Shown here one piece after another: positions 10,549 through 18,646 of a stretch of 39,578 bases of DNA. The notes under the pieces are model-generated. The model had not been told where the DNA came from. It was given only the letters and a program-made list of their open reading frames with translations, and did not search any database. The DNA comes from Thalassospira sp. MCCC 1A01428 (lineage in GTDB: Bacteria; Pseudomonadota; Alphaproteobacteria; Rhodospirillales; Thalassospiraceae). Location of the stretch: positions 1 to 39,578 of the forward strand of contig NZ_JFJZ01000042.1 in the NCBI RefSeq assembly GCF_002115825.1, given 5' to 3'. Positions within the stretch are counted from its first letter, which is position 1. Every line of letters starts with the position of its first letter. The translations under genes were made by a program, and so were the position numbers.

Positions 10549-10895
10549 GGTACTCCAGTCAGTATGGAGAAACCAGGGGCACAATTCTTAAATCCCGCAC
10601 CTTGGAGTTCCCGGTATCGAAAATCTCCATAGAACCTCCACAAACATTTAACCCGCTTTCGACACAGGGAGGTTAACCGTTGACTGTTATCTGCAAATTC
10701 CAATCCGGATATGAAGGATGCTGTGCTCTGGGCGCGCGGACGCGGTCGGTTGTGAAAAGCTAAGTACAAATTGCCCGTCATGTTCAACAAGGTCTCAATC
10801 ACCACATTGCTTGCGACCAAATGATGGTATTCTCAAGCGGTTGCCAACAATACAAAGTGATGGATACCTCAGCCAAATGAGTTCTTTTGGATGAA
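10549..10895. other. Gap between the efflux operon and its regulators
   Basis: I see no gene in these roughly 350 bp. There is no convincing terminator and no well-spaced promoter pair. TTGACT occurs at 10680-10685 without a good -10 hexamer 16-18 nt later. A promoter for the two-component genes is expected here. Confidence 0.4.
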
Positions 10896-11618
10896 ATGTC
10901 AAAGATTGAAAACATGCTCGTGAACAATGCCCTGATCCTGATCATCGAAGACGAACCCGAGATTGCCGAAATCATCGGCACGTATCTGTCACGCGAAGGT
11001 TTCCGGGTTGTCACCGCAGGTGATGGCACGATTGGGCTTGCGCATCACCTGCGTTTACGGCCCGACCTTGTGGTCCTGGACATCAAGCTGCCAGGACAGG
11101 ATGGCTATGAGGTTTTAGCAACGATACGCCGCAGGGGTGATACGCCCGTCATCATGGTCACCGCGCTGGCGGAGGATCTCGACAAGTTGCAGGCCCTTCG
11201 GATCGGTGCAGACGATTACGTGGTTAAACCGTTCAACCCGCTTGAGGTTGTTGCGCGTGTGAAGGCGGTTTTACGACGAACGGTTGCCCGAGATAGCGAG
11301 CAAATGTTGCGCGTCGGATCCTTGACCATTGATCCGCAGGCATATCGGGTGGAGGTCGAAGCCGCCGCGGGACCAGTTACACTCGGCCTTACCAGAACCG
11401 AATTTCGTATTCTGGCTTATATGGCCTTAAGAATTGGCAGAGTGTTCGAGCGCTCGGAACTGGTCGACGCGTGCCTGCCAGAAGGGGAAGCACTGGATCG
11501 GACAGTGGACAGTCATGTCAGCAATCTGCGTCGGAAACTGGCAGCGGCTGGCGCAGATGGTCTGCTCGTCGGTGTTCGTGGTGTTGGTTATCGACTGGAC
11601 AATACATATGGCCAGTAA
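10896..11618 (+). CDS. AdeR-like response regulator (OmpR family)
   Basis: This two-component response regulator has 240 residues. The receiver domain has the acidic pocket at 18-20, phospho-acceptor Asp62 (VVLDIKLPG), a conserved Thr88 and Lys110 (DDYVVKPF). A C-terminal winged-helix DNA-binding domain ends with DRTVDSHVSNLRRKL and VRGVGYRLDN. These segments resemble Acinetobacter AdeR, which controls the AdeABC efflux pump, more than E. coli BaeR. I chose ATG 10896, with GGATGAA just upstream; TTG 10887 and ATG 10914 are alternatives. The sensor gene overlaps its 3' end by 11 bp. It probably activates the upstream macAB-channel operon (inference). Confidence 0.88.
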   Translation: MSKIENMLVNNALILIIEDEPEIAEIIGTYLSREGFRVVTAGDGTIGLAHHLRLRPDLVVLDIKLPGQDGYEVLATIRRRGDTPVIMVTALAEDLDKLQALRIGADDYVVKPFNPLEVVARVKAVLRRTVARDSEQMLRVGSLTIDPQAYRVEVEAAAGPVTLGLTRTEFRILAYMALRIGRVFERSELVDACLPEGEALDRTVDSHVSNLRRKLAAAGADGLLVGVRGVGYRLDNTYGQ

Positions 11619-12675
11619 TCTGAATTCCCGCATCGTTCGCGCGATGATTGCGCTTACGATGCTTGCTTTCGTCGTCGTTTATTTCGGGTTAAGTGCCTAT
11701 TTCTTCTTCATTTATGACTGGCTCTATCCGGAATTTACTGACGACGAGATCTTGCGTACCGGTGATATCGTAACGTTGGGCCTCCTATTGGGGATCGGCA
11801 TATTAACCGCCTCATTGTTGGGCTGGGTTCTTGCACGACGAATTGTGGATCCGTTGAAATCTGTTGGCGCGGCGGCGCGAAAAGTAGCAAATGGCGATTT
11901 TTCAGCACGCGCTTCATTGAGCCGTGGAAATTTTGGCGAAGCGAGCGACCTCGTCAATGACTTCAATCAGATGGCTGGGCGACTACAGCGCGCAGAGGCC
12001 GAGTTGAAATACTCGAACTCGGCAATTGCGCATGAATTGCGAACGCCTTTGACCATTCTGCGTGGGCGGCTTCAGGGGTTGCTAGACGGTGCCTTTGCTC
12101 CCAGTCCGGAACTGTATGGTCGCTTGATTAACCATGTGGATGATCTGTCGGCCATTGTAGAGGAGCTGCGAACGCTAGCACTGAGTAATGCCGGTCAGCT
12201 GGATCTGCAATATTCATCTCTTGACCTTGCAATGGAGGCCAAGGCCGCCCTTGCCTCGCTTGAGGATCATTTCGCTGCCGCCGGGATTACGGTAACAAGA
12301 CAATTATCCAGTGGCATTCTGAGTGCTGATCAATCGCGTTTGCGCCAGGCCTTCGTTGCGGTTCTTGAAAACTGTTGTCGTTATGCACCGCAAAGTACAG
12401 TGCATGTTAAGACCGGTGTGAACGAACAGCATGTTTTCTTCCGCTGTACGGATACAGGGCCGGGCCTTCCCGAAGAAAGCCGCGCGCGCGCCTTCGAACG
12501 GTTTTGGCGTGCGGATGACTCACGAGGGCGTAGCCGTGGTGGCTCCGGCTTGGGCTTGCCGATTGTAAAGGCGATTGCCCAGGCACATGGGGGCGAAGCA
12601 GTTATATTACCCGGTAAGGAACCCGGTCTTACCGTCGAAATCCGGCTGCCGTGCCAAGTGTCACCTATCGCCTGA
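11608..12675 (+). CDS. AdeS-like sensor histidine kinase
   Basis: This inner-membrane sensor kinase has 355 residues. Two transmembrane segments (about 12-36 and 53-75) flank a very short periplasmic loop, so it may sense the membrane itself. A HAMP domain follows (77-130). The HisKA motif is AIAHELRTPLTILRGRLQG with phospho-acceptor His142. The ATPase domain has N-box Asn255, G1 box DTGPGLPEE (Asp282) and G2 box GGSGLGL. The AHELRTP-TIL-GRLQG stretch and the D-G-F-P that follow it are strongly AdeS-like. The start at ATG 11608 overlaps the response regulator. The pair probably couples envelope or drug stress to the efflux operon. Confidence 0.88.
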   Translation: MASNLNSRIVRAMIALTMLAFVVVYFGLSAYFFFIYDWLYPEFTDDEILRTGDIVTLGLLLGIGILTASLLGWVLARRIVDPLKSVGAAARKVANGDFSARASLSRGNFGEASDLVNDFNQMAGRLQRAEAELKYSNSAIAHELRTPLTILRGRLQGLLDGAFAPSPELYGRLINHVDDLSAIVEELRTLALSNAGQLDLQYSSLDLAMEAKAALASLEDHFAAAGITVTRQLSSGILSADQSRLRQAFVAVLENCCRYAPQSTVHVKTGVNEQHVFFRCTDTGPGLPEESRARAFERFWRADDSRGRSRGGSGLGLPIVKAIAQAHGGEAVILPGKEPGLTVEIRLPCQVSPIA

Positions 12676-12774
12676 AGATCCCGGTTACTCTGATGACTAT
12701 GCCGGAGTTGCTGAACGGCATGTCTCAATTTGGGGCATTTTGTCGCTTTTCTTCTCTTATCGCAAAAGGTAAGC

Positions 12775-12999
12775 ATGACAAAAGACTTCATAATCGACAT
12801 GCTGATTTACGGCGCGGGCGCAGCCGGCCTCACGCTTGCAATCGACCTTGCACGACGGGGAATTTCCGTCGATCTGATAAAGAACATGTATAACGCCTTT
12901 CGCGATTCGCGCAGCAAAGGCCTGCAACCGCGCGCACTGGAAATCTTCGAGGACCTGGGCATTGTTAAATCAAATGAGGCAAATCGGCACACAGGTTAG
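12775..12999 (+). pseudogene. N-terminal remnant of a FAD-dependent aromatic monooxygenase
   Basis: The 74-codon frame has a plausible ribosome site (AAAGG) and starts MTKDFIIDMLIYGAGAAGLT. This is the Rossmann FAD-binding start of the PheA/TfdB/UbiH (PF01494) family. It continues through SRSKGLQPRALEIFEDLGIV and then loses homology and stops. Family members have about 500 residues. The acidic residue that normally ends the second beta strand and binds the FAD ribose appears as Lys in VDLIKN, a further sign of decay. The break, near 12965, runs straight into the AraC gene and so marks a deletion or insertion junction. Confidence 0.7.
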
Positions 13000-13003
13000 T
13001 TCG

Positions 13004-13798
13004 ATGACCGTCGCCCTTCAGGAACGCGGAGTTTTGCGCTCTCATGCACTGGCAAAGAGGTTTGCCCCCCACTTCCACAATACATATTCAGTTGTAGCTT
13101 TAAAGCAGGGCTCTGCTGAGATCAAATCTCGCAGATGGACCGGTACAGCAGGCGCACGAGAGGTCTTCTTTTTCAATCCATATGAAGTTCATTCTGCACA
13201 CTGCCCCATTCAGGATACTGAATATACAACACTCTATCTTACGGAGAACTTTGTAGCTCAATGCCTCGACCTAGAGCTTCGTGACAGGGTAATTGACTTT
13301 GAAAATTTAATCCCAGTTCAAGGGTATGAAACACAGGAACTCTGTGACGCTCTTTTTACACCACAGACTGACGGAAAGTTTCTTGAGCTTGCGCTTCGAA
13401 GATTATTAACGACCTGCAAGTTTTCAATCAGAGCTGCCAGCAAAGATTCTGGAACGTTAGTGCAGCGGGCTTGTTCGCTGATCCAGCAGAACGCCACACA
13501 GGCGATAAAAACCGAAGAGCTGGCACACAAATTGGGGGTGCACAAGAGTCATCTGGTGAGGTCATTTAGCAAGATCGTTGGAATACCGCCTCAAACATAT
13601 TTACGGCAGGTTCGCATAGCAAAAGCCAAGGAATTAATCTGCGAAGGGTTAGCACTCAGTGAGATCGCTGCTTTTATGGACTTCAGTGATCAGGCTCATT
13701 TCACGCGGGAATTCAAAAAGGTCTTCGGAGTACCGCCTGGCAGCTTATCTCGCGATATCTGTACACCTCAACGAAAGGATTACCGCTTTAAAGGCTAG
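13004..13798 (+). CDS. AraC-family transcriptional regulator
   Basis: This regulator has 264 residues from the chosen start. The N-terminal cupin-like AraC-binding domain includes APHFHNTYSVVALKQGSAEI and FFFNPYEVHSAH (about 25-65). Two C-terminal HTH motifs follow, the first around ELAHKLGVHKSHLVRSFSKI and the second around LSEIAAFMDFSDQAHFTREF, ending with FKKVFGVPPG. In-frame ATGs at 12962 and 12974 also exist; I prefer 13004 because family similarity begins there, but no ribosome site is strong. Base composition is visibly more AT-rich than in the flanking catabolic genes, suggesting transfer. No likely target gene is adjacent; the neighbours are a monooxygenase scrap and a chimera. Confidence 0.8.
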   Translation: MTVALQERGVLRSHALAKRFAPHFHNTYSVVALKQGSAEIKSRRWTGTAGAREVFFFNPYEVHSAHCPIQDTEYTTLYLTENFVAQCLDLELRDRVIDFENLIPVQGYETQELCDALFTPQTDGKFLELALRRLLTTCKFSIRAASKDSGTLVQRACSLIQQNATQAIKTEELAHKLGVHKSHLVRSFSKIVGIPPQTYLRQVRIAKAKELICEGLALSEIAAFMDFSDQAHFTREFKKVFGVPPGSLSRDICTPQRKDYRFKG

Positions 13799-14115
13799 GA
13801 CCCAAAAGGGAACTGGCGAGAGGTATTGGACGTGCATGTGGCGACAGGACAAGTAAAATTCACCCCACTATAGATGCGCTAGGTCATCCATCGCGTCTTG
13901 CTATCAGTGATGAACACTCCATGACAGCATATCAGGTTGTCATCAAATGCTCGTGCAATGGAACCCAAACCCCAGGTGAAGAACCAGGGGTCATGTCTGT
14001 CACCTGGGGATAGGGTGCGATACACCCGACTGTTGCCAAGGCAAGATGCAAATCTTGTTCAATACAGCAAAGAACAGATCACCTAAATTTCGGCATGAAT
14101 TTTTAAGGAGCCGAA
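13799..14115. other. Gap with paired stem-loops upstream of the chimeric gene
   Basis: I see no gene here. The gap contains a perfect 10-bp inverted repeat (13970-14009) and a small hairpin (14013-14027). A strong ribosome site, AAGGAG (14105-14110), precedes the next gene. I find no leader peptide with Trp codons, so a classical trp attenuator is not supported. Confidence 0.5.
13970..14009. repeat. Perfect 10-bp inverted repeat (stem-loop)
   Basis: CCCCAGGTGA at 13970-13979 pairs perfectly with TCACCTGGGG at 14000-14009 across a 20-nt loop. The loop contains CCAGGGG, which could pair alternatively. A second hairpin, GGGTG-CGATA-CACCC, follows at 14013-14027. There is no U tract, so a simple terminator is unlikely. 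It could be a protein-binding site, an mRNA structure before the trpB-type start, or a relic of the original locus. Confidence 0.6.
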
Positions 14116-14793
14116 ATGCAAGACAACAATCGCGACTACCTGTCGAACTTTCCCGATGCCAACGGCTACTTTGGCCAGTTTGGCGGCAATCATTATCCAC
14201 AGGCGGCATGGCCCGCATTAAAAGAACTTGAAGCAACGTACCGGGCGGTAAGGGAAACGCCGGAATTCCTGCACGACCTTGACGAAGCGAGAATTGGCTT
14301 CCAAGGTCGCCCCACACCCCTCCACTTCCTCAGGAATACGACATCCGAGATTGGCGGCGCGCAGATCTACGTCAAACGTGAAGACCTGAACCATACTGGT
14401 GCACACAAGATCAATCATTGTGTGGGCTTCGCGTTGCTGGCCCGGAAAATGGGCAAGCGCAAACTGATCGCGGAAACGGGGGCCGGCCAGCATGGCGTCG
14501 CAATTGCACGGTCGTTATGTATGAACCCCGCCGTTATGTTATTTGATGAACCAACATCGGCACTCGACCCGGAAATGGTTTCAGAAGTGCTTGAAACCAT
14601 GACATCCCTTGCACGGGACGGCATGACGATGGTGTGTGTGACCCACGAAATGGCCTTTGCCCGCGCTGTTGCTGACCGGGTCATATTTATGGATGCCGGG
14701 CAGATCGTTGAAGAAGGTACACCACACGATTTCTTTACGAACCCGCAAAATGAACGGGCACAGCAATTTTTAAATCAGATCCTGAAACATTAA
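14116..14793 (+). CDS. In-frame chimera: TrpB N-terminus fused to AapP-type ABC ATPase C-terminus
   Basis: The 225-residue frame joins two unrelated proteins. Residues 1-129 are the start of tryptophan synthase beta, including [29 protein letters not shown] (Lys98 is the PLP lysine position) and [10 protein letters not shown]. From about residue 128 on, it is the last part of a polar amino-acid ABC ATPase: VAIARSL, Walker [14 protein letters not shown], switch His in [10 protein letters not shown], and [18 protein letters not shown]. Walker A and the rest of the ATPase are missing, as is two thirds of TrpB. The junction (about 14494-14505) falls where both parents would encode GVA or RVAIA, so a short shared sequence probably mediated recombination. 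A good ribosome site and a terminator frame it. Neither enzymatic function can survive. Confidence 0.85.
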   Translation: MQDNNRDYLSNFPDANGYFGQFGGNHYPQAAWPALKELEATYRAVRETPEFLHDLDEARIGFQGRPTPLHFLRNTTSEIGGAQIYVKREDLNHTGAHKINHCVGFALLARKMGKRKLIAETGAGQHGVAIARSLCMNPAVMLFDEPTSALDPEMVSEVLETMTSLARDGMTMVCVTHEMAFARAVADRVIFMDAGQIVEEGTPHDFFTNPQNERAQQFLNQILKH

Positions 14794-14838
14794 CGCCTGT
14801 CTGCGATAAAGTTTGATTGCCGTTTGTCATGACAATCA

Positions 14839-14889
14839 AGGCCCGAAAACAGGGGAATATCTCCTCTGTTCTGCGGGCCTCAATTTTTT
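14839..14889 (+). terminator. Rho-independent terminator after the chimeric gene
   Basis: AGGCCCG (14839-14845) pairs with CGGGCCT (14874-14880). A further inner stem ACAGGGGA/TCCTCTGT is also present, and CAATTTTTT follows. The stem with its T tract is a textbook terminator for the plus strand, about 45 nt after the stop. It also separates this gene from the converging opine-type operon ending at 14898. Confidence 0.8.
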
Positions 14890-14897
14890 GCCGAAAT

Positions 14898-16745
14898 CTA
14901 ACTTACCTGTACGAAATGATCAGGCGTAACCTCGCGGTATTTACGAACAGGGGCTTCGTATCCCGTTGGGCGAATAGGGCTTCTAAGTTCATCTACGGAA
15001 ATTTCACGTCGCAGGGATCGGCGTGACGGGTCTGGCACAGGCACCGCGGACAACAATTTCTTCGTATAGGAATGTTGCGGATTGTCAAAAACCGCGGACC
15101 GCGGACCGATTTCAACAATTTCCCCCAGATACATTACGGCAACCCGATGGCTTACCCGTTCCACCACCGCCATATCGTGGGAGATGAACAGAAACGAAAG
15201 ATCAAAACTTTCCTGCAAATCAAGCAACAAATTACAGACCTGCGCCTTAACTGAAACATCAAGGGCGGAAACCGCTTCATCTGCGACAATAATTTTGGGA
15301 TCAAGCATCAGGGCGCGGGCAATTGCAATACGCTGGCGTTGCCCACCAGAAAATTCATGCGGGTAACGCTGCATCATATCGGCATTAAGCCCGACCTTTT
15401 CCAAAAGGGATGCTGCCTTGTCCCGTGCATCTGCACGCGGACCAAGGCCATGTTGCCGAAAAGGTTCAATCAGGGCGGCACCAACACTGATACGCGGATT
15501 TAACGACGCATATGGATCTTGAAAAATCATCTGGATGGAACGTCGCATCTGACGCAGTTCAGAGGCACCAAGTTTCAGAATATCCTGCCCGTTCAGCAGG
15601 ATCTGGCCCTTTTGCGGGGTCGTCAGGCGCAAGATGGATCGCCCGGTTGTCGACTTGCCGCAACCGGATTCACCCACCAATGACAGCGTTTCACCCTTGC
15701 GGATGCTAAAGGAAATATCCTCGACAGCATGTACAGCGCCGACTGAACCGCCAAACAACCCACCTTGAATTGGGAACCGGGTTGTTAGGTTTTTAACTTC
15801 CAGTAACGGCTGATTTTCCGGTGAAACAGTATTGCTGGTTTCCTGCACAACCGGGCTCTCACCCGTGTTTACATCCACAATCGGAAAACGCAATGGTAGC
15901 CCCTTGCCGCTCATTGCCCCCAATTGCGGAACGGCCGATAACAAGGCACGGGTATAAGGGTGTTCTCCGCGCACAAAAATATCGGCAGTCGCCCCTGTTT
16001 CCACCGTGTCCCCACGATACATCACAATGGTACGATCTGCCACTTCGGCCACCACCCCCATGTCATGGGTAATGAACAAAACGGACATCCCCTCCTCTTC
16101 CTGCAACTGTTTAATCAGGTCCAGGATCTGGCTTTGAATGGTCACATCAAGGGCGGTTGTCGGTTCATCGGCAATCAACAGTTTAGGGCGCGATGCCAAT
16201 GCCATTGCAATCATCACGCGCTGGCGCATCCCGCCGGAAAACTGATGCGGATATTCCTTGAACCGTCTACCGGCATTCGGAATGCGCACTTTTTCAAGTA
16301 AACGTAAAACCTCAGCCCGGGCCTCCACCTTCGAGATTTTTTGATGAACCATCAGCGCTTCGGCAATCTGCTCGCCGACCGGGAAAATCGGGTTTAGCGA
16401 TGTCATCGGCTCCTGGAAGATCATCGATACATCCTTGCCACGAACCTTGCGCATTTCAGCTTCGCTCAAAGCAAGAAGATCACGACCTTCGAGCAGGATC
16501 CGGCCCTCTACACGGCTGCTGTCCGCTTGCAAAAGTCGCATTATAGATAGCGACGTAACACTTTTCCCCGAACCTGATTCCCCGACAATAGCAACGGTTT
16601 CGCGCGGGCGAACATCAAAACTGATATCGCGAATAACCGGTTTCCATTCGTCATAAACCCGAAACGATGTCGTCAGATTTTGCACAGAAAGAACGGGTGC
16701 GTCGCTTGCCGATGCCTGCACTGAATTAAGACTGGAGAGATGCAT
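14898..16745 (-). CDS. Dipeptide/opine-type ABC transporter, fused double ATPase
   Basis: This cytoplasmic energy subunit of a PepT-family importer has 615 residues and fuses the usual DppD and DppF ATPases, as in GsiA. The first ATPase has Walker A GESGSGKS, signature FSGGMRQR and Walker [13 protein letters not shown]. The second has [16 protein letters not shown] and [12 protein letters not shown]. Each half ends in the oligopeptide-transporter C-terminal extension ([24 protein letters not shown]). I chose ATG 16745, where the homologous region begins; an in-frame ATG at 16799 adds 18 unrelated residues. It is the last gene of the seven-gene minus-strand operon that starts at 22526. Confidence 0.9.
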   Translation of the reverse strand: MHLSSLNSVQASASDAPVLSVQNLTTSFRVYDEWKPVIRDISFDVRPRETVAIVGESGSGKSVTSLSIMRLLQADSSRVEGRILLEGRDLLALSEAEMRKVRGKDVSMIFQEPMTSLNPIFPVGEQIAEALMVHQKISKVEARAEVLRLLEKVRIPNAGRRFKEYPHQFSGGMRQRVMIAMALASRPKLLIADEPTTALDVTIQSQILDLIKQLQEEEGMSVLFITHDMGVVAEVADRTIVMYRGDTVETGATADIFVRGEHPYTRALLSAVPQLGAMSGKGLPLRFPIVDVNTGESPVVQETSNTVSPENQPLLEVKNLTTRFPIQGGLFGGSVGAVHAVEDISFSIRKGETLSLVGESGCGKSTTGRSILRLTTPQKGQILLNGQDILKLGASELRQMRRSIQMIFQDPYASLNPRISVGAALIEPFRQHGLGPRADARDKAASLLEKVGLNADMMQRYPHEFSGGQRQRIAIARALMLDPKIIVADEAVSALDVSVKAQVCNLLLDLQESFDLSFLFISHDMAVVERVSHRVAVMYLGEIVEIGPRSAVFDNPQHSYTKKLLSAVPVPDPSRRSLRREISVDELRSPIRPTGYEAPVRKYREVTPDHFVQVS

Positions 16746-16829
16746 GGCTTTGCCCTTTTCCTTCCAAATCAAAACCGAAGAAATGCCGGTCTTTACCAAA
16801 AACGGCCCCCAAAAGAGAAAACTCTAAAT

Positions 16830-17708
16830 TCATTGTCCGCTCCTGGTTTTGGGATCAATGGCATCACGCAATGCATCGCCAAGAATGTTAAGCGCCAGCA
16901 CGGTTATCAAAATCGCGACGGACGGAAAAACCACCAGCCACCAGGCCGTCAGAATATTATCGAACCCCTCGCGGATCATGCCGCCCCATGTTGCCGTTGG
17001 TGGCAACACCCCCAGGCCGATAAAGGCCAGTGACGCCTCGGTCCGGATGGCGGACGCCATCCAAAGCGAGCCCACAACAACCACATCTGAAAGAATATTG
17101 GGCAATATATGTACGCCCAGAATGCGCAAGGGTGACAAACCAAGCGACCGCCCGGCATCGACAAAATCGCGCCGTTTAACGGCAATGGTCGGGGCCCGCG
17201 CCACACGGGCAAACGGGGCCATTTCGGTTATGGCAATGGCAATGATCAGGTTTTCAAAACTGGCACCCAGCATGGCCGCAATCATCAAACCCAAAAGCAG
17301 GGTTGGAAATGACAGCAACACATCCACAAGGCCCATCACAATCTGTTCAAACACACCGCCAATATAACCCGCAAGCATACCTAAAGATGAGCCAACGATC
17401 ATTGCGGTCAAAACTGACAAAAACCCGATAGAAAGGGAAATTCGCGCGCCATAAAGAAGACGCGATAGAACATCACGACCATAACTGTCCGTTCCCAGCC
17501 AGAAATCAGCCGATGGCGGACTAAGGCGTGCAAGAATATTTTGCTCTAGCGGGTCATGCGGGGCGATCAGGGGCGCGAAAATGGCGACCATCACAATGAT
17601 AAAAAGCGTTCCACCCCCAAGCCACGCCATACGATTACGGCGCAACGCATTTAAAACCGGGCTGGATGTGACAGTTTTCGACGAATTGGAGATTGCTGCG
17701 CTGGTCAT
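16830..17708 (-). CDS. Dipeptide/opine-type ABC transporter permease (DppC-like)
   Basis: This inner-membrane permease has 292 residues and BPD_transp_1 architecture. One helix near the N-terminus (about 30-50) is followed by FWLGTDSYGRDVLSRLLYGA, typical of DppC/OppC proteins, then five more helices. The EAA loop that contacts the ATPase is recognisable around VDAGRSLGLSPLRILGVHILPN. It overlaps the upstream permease gene by 4 bp (ATGA), so the two are translationally coupled. An 84-bp gap separates it from the ATPase gene. Confidence 0.9.
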   Translation of the reverse strand: MTSAAISNSSKTVTSSPVLNALRRNRMAWLGGGTLFIIVMVAIFAPLIAPHDPLEQNILARLSPPSADFWLGTDSYGRDVLSRLLYGARISLSIGFLSVLTAMIVGSSLGMLAGYIGGVFEQIVMGLVDVLLSFPTLLLGLMIAAMLGASFENLIIAIAITEMAPFARVARAPTIAVKRRDFVDAGRSLGLSPLRILGVHILPNILSDVVVVGSLWMASAIRTEASLAFIGLGVLPPTATWGGMIREGFDNILTAWWLVVFPSVAILITVLALNILGDALRDAIDPKTRSGQ

Positions 17709-18646
17709 TTTTTATAACTCACTCGCGGGTCGACCAGGCCATAAATGACGTCGGTCGCGGTATTTACAAGAATGACGAAAATCGCAAAAACAACCATCAA
17801 CCCCTGCAACATGGTGTAATCACGCGATTGCAGGGCCCCCAGTATCAACTTACCCAGACCGGGCCGGGTAAAAACGATTTCGGCCAAAACGGAATTGCCA
17901 ATCAGGGTGCCAAAATAAAGCCCCACCACCGTAACAATCGGGATCAGGGCATTGCCCAGCGCATGGCGCATCACCAGTGTGCGGGCCTTCACCCCCTTGG
18001 CCTGTGCCGTGCGGATGTAATCCTCGCCCAGCACATCAAGCATCGAGGAACGCGTTACGCGCGCGATATAGGCCATCATGATCAGACCCAGATTAAGGGC
18101 AGGCAAAATCAGATTACGAATATGCGTTACCGGGTCAGAGGACGCCCGGCTCATCACCGGTAACCAGTGCTGCCAGACAGCAAAACACAGCAACAGCAAA
18201 ATGGCCGACACAAACCCCGGAAAGGAAAGTCCAATTAACGACAGAATGCGGCTTACATAATCGGGCCATTTGTTGCGTCGAACCGCCGCAATAACACCAA
18301 GCGGCAAACCAAACAGCGTTCCCAGAACCATGGCCGAAAATGTCAATTCCAGCGTATAGGGCAAAACAGCACCAACTTCGGATAAAACTGTGCGACCTGT
18401 CACCATTGATTTTCCAAAATCACCAGTGATCATATTGCCCAGAAACTCGAAATACTGCACCGCAATAGGCTGGTTCAGGCCCAGCTGTTCGCGCAACGTT
18501 TGCAATGTTGCCTCGCTGGCGCGATCGCCCAGCATGGCAACAGCAGGATCGCCCGGCACCAGGCGAACCAGAATGAAAACCACCGTCAGCATGACCAACA
18601 ATGTTGGAATAGCTAACAGCAGCCTGCGAAAAATATAGCCTAACAT
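17705..18646 (-). CDS. Dipeptide/opine-type ABC transporter permease (DppB-like)
   Basis: This inner-membrane permease has 313 residues. The DppB/OppB start MLGYIFRRLLLAIPTLLVML is followed by RLVPGDPAVAMLGDRAS and LREQLGLNQPI, which mark the first helix and periplasmic region of this family. The EAA loop is AKGVKARTLVMRHALGNALI. The start lies 7 bp inside the upstream oxidase gene, with AAGGGG 7 nt before the ATG. Together with the next two genes it forms a complete importer except for a binding protein, which is probably the one encoded separately at 23611-25170. Confidence 0.9.
   Translation of the reverse strand: MLGYIFRRLLLAIPTLLVMLTVVFILVRLVPGDPAVAMLGDRASEATLQTLREQLGLNQPIAVQYFEFLGNMITGDFGKSMVTGRTVLSEVGAVLPYTLELTFSAMVLGTLFGLPLGVIAAVRRNKWPDYVSRILSLIGLSFPGFVSAILLLLCFAVWQHWLPVMSRASSDPVTHIRNLILPALNLGLIMMAYIARVTRSSMLDVLGEDYIRTAQAKGVKARTLVMRHALGNALIPIVTVVGLYFGTLIGNSVLAEIVFTRPGLGKLILGALQSRDYTMLQGLMVVFAIFVILVNTATDVIYGLVDPRVSYKK

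Noticed and set aside
10680..10720. Promoter of the AdeRS-like genes at TTGACT
   Set aside because: No acceptable -10 hexamer lies 16-18 nt downstream.
14028..14115. Trp attenuator before the chimeric gene
   Set aside because: I find no leader peptide with Trp codons and no terminator-antiterminator pair with a U tract.
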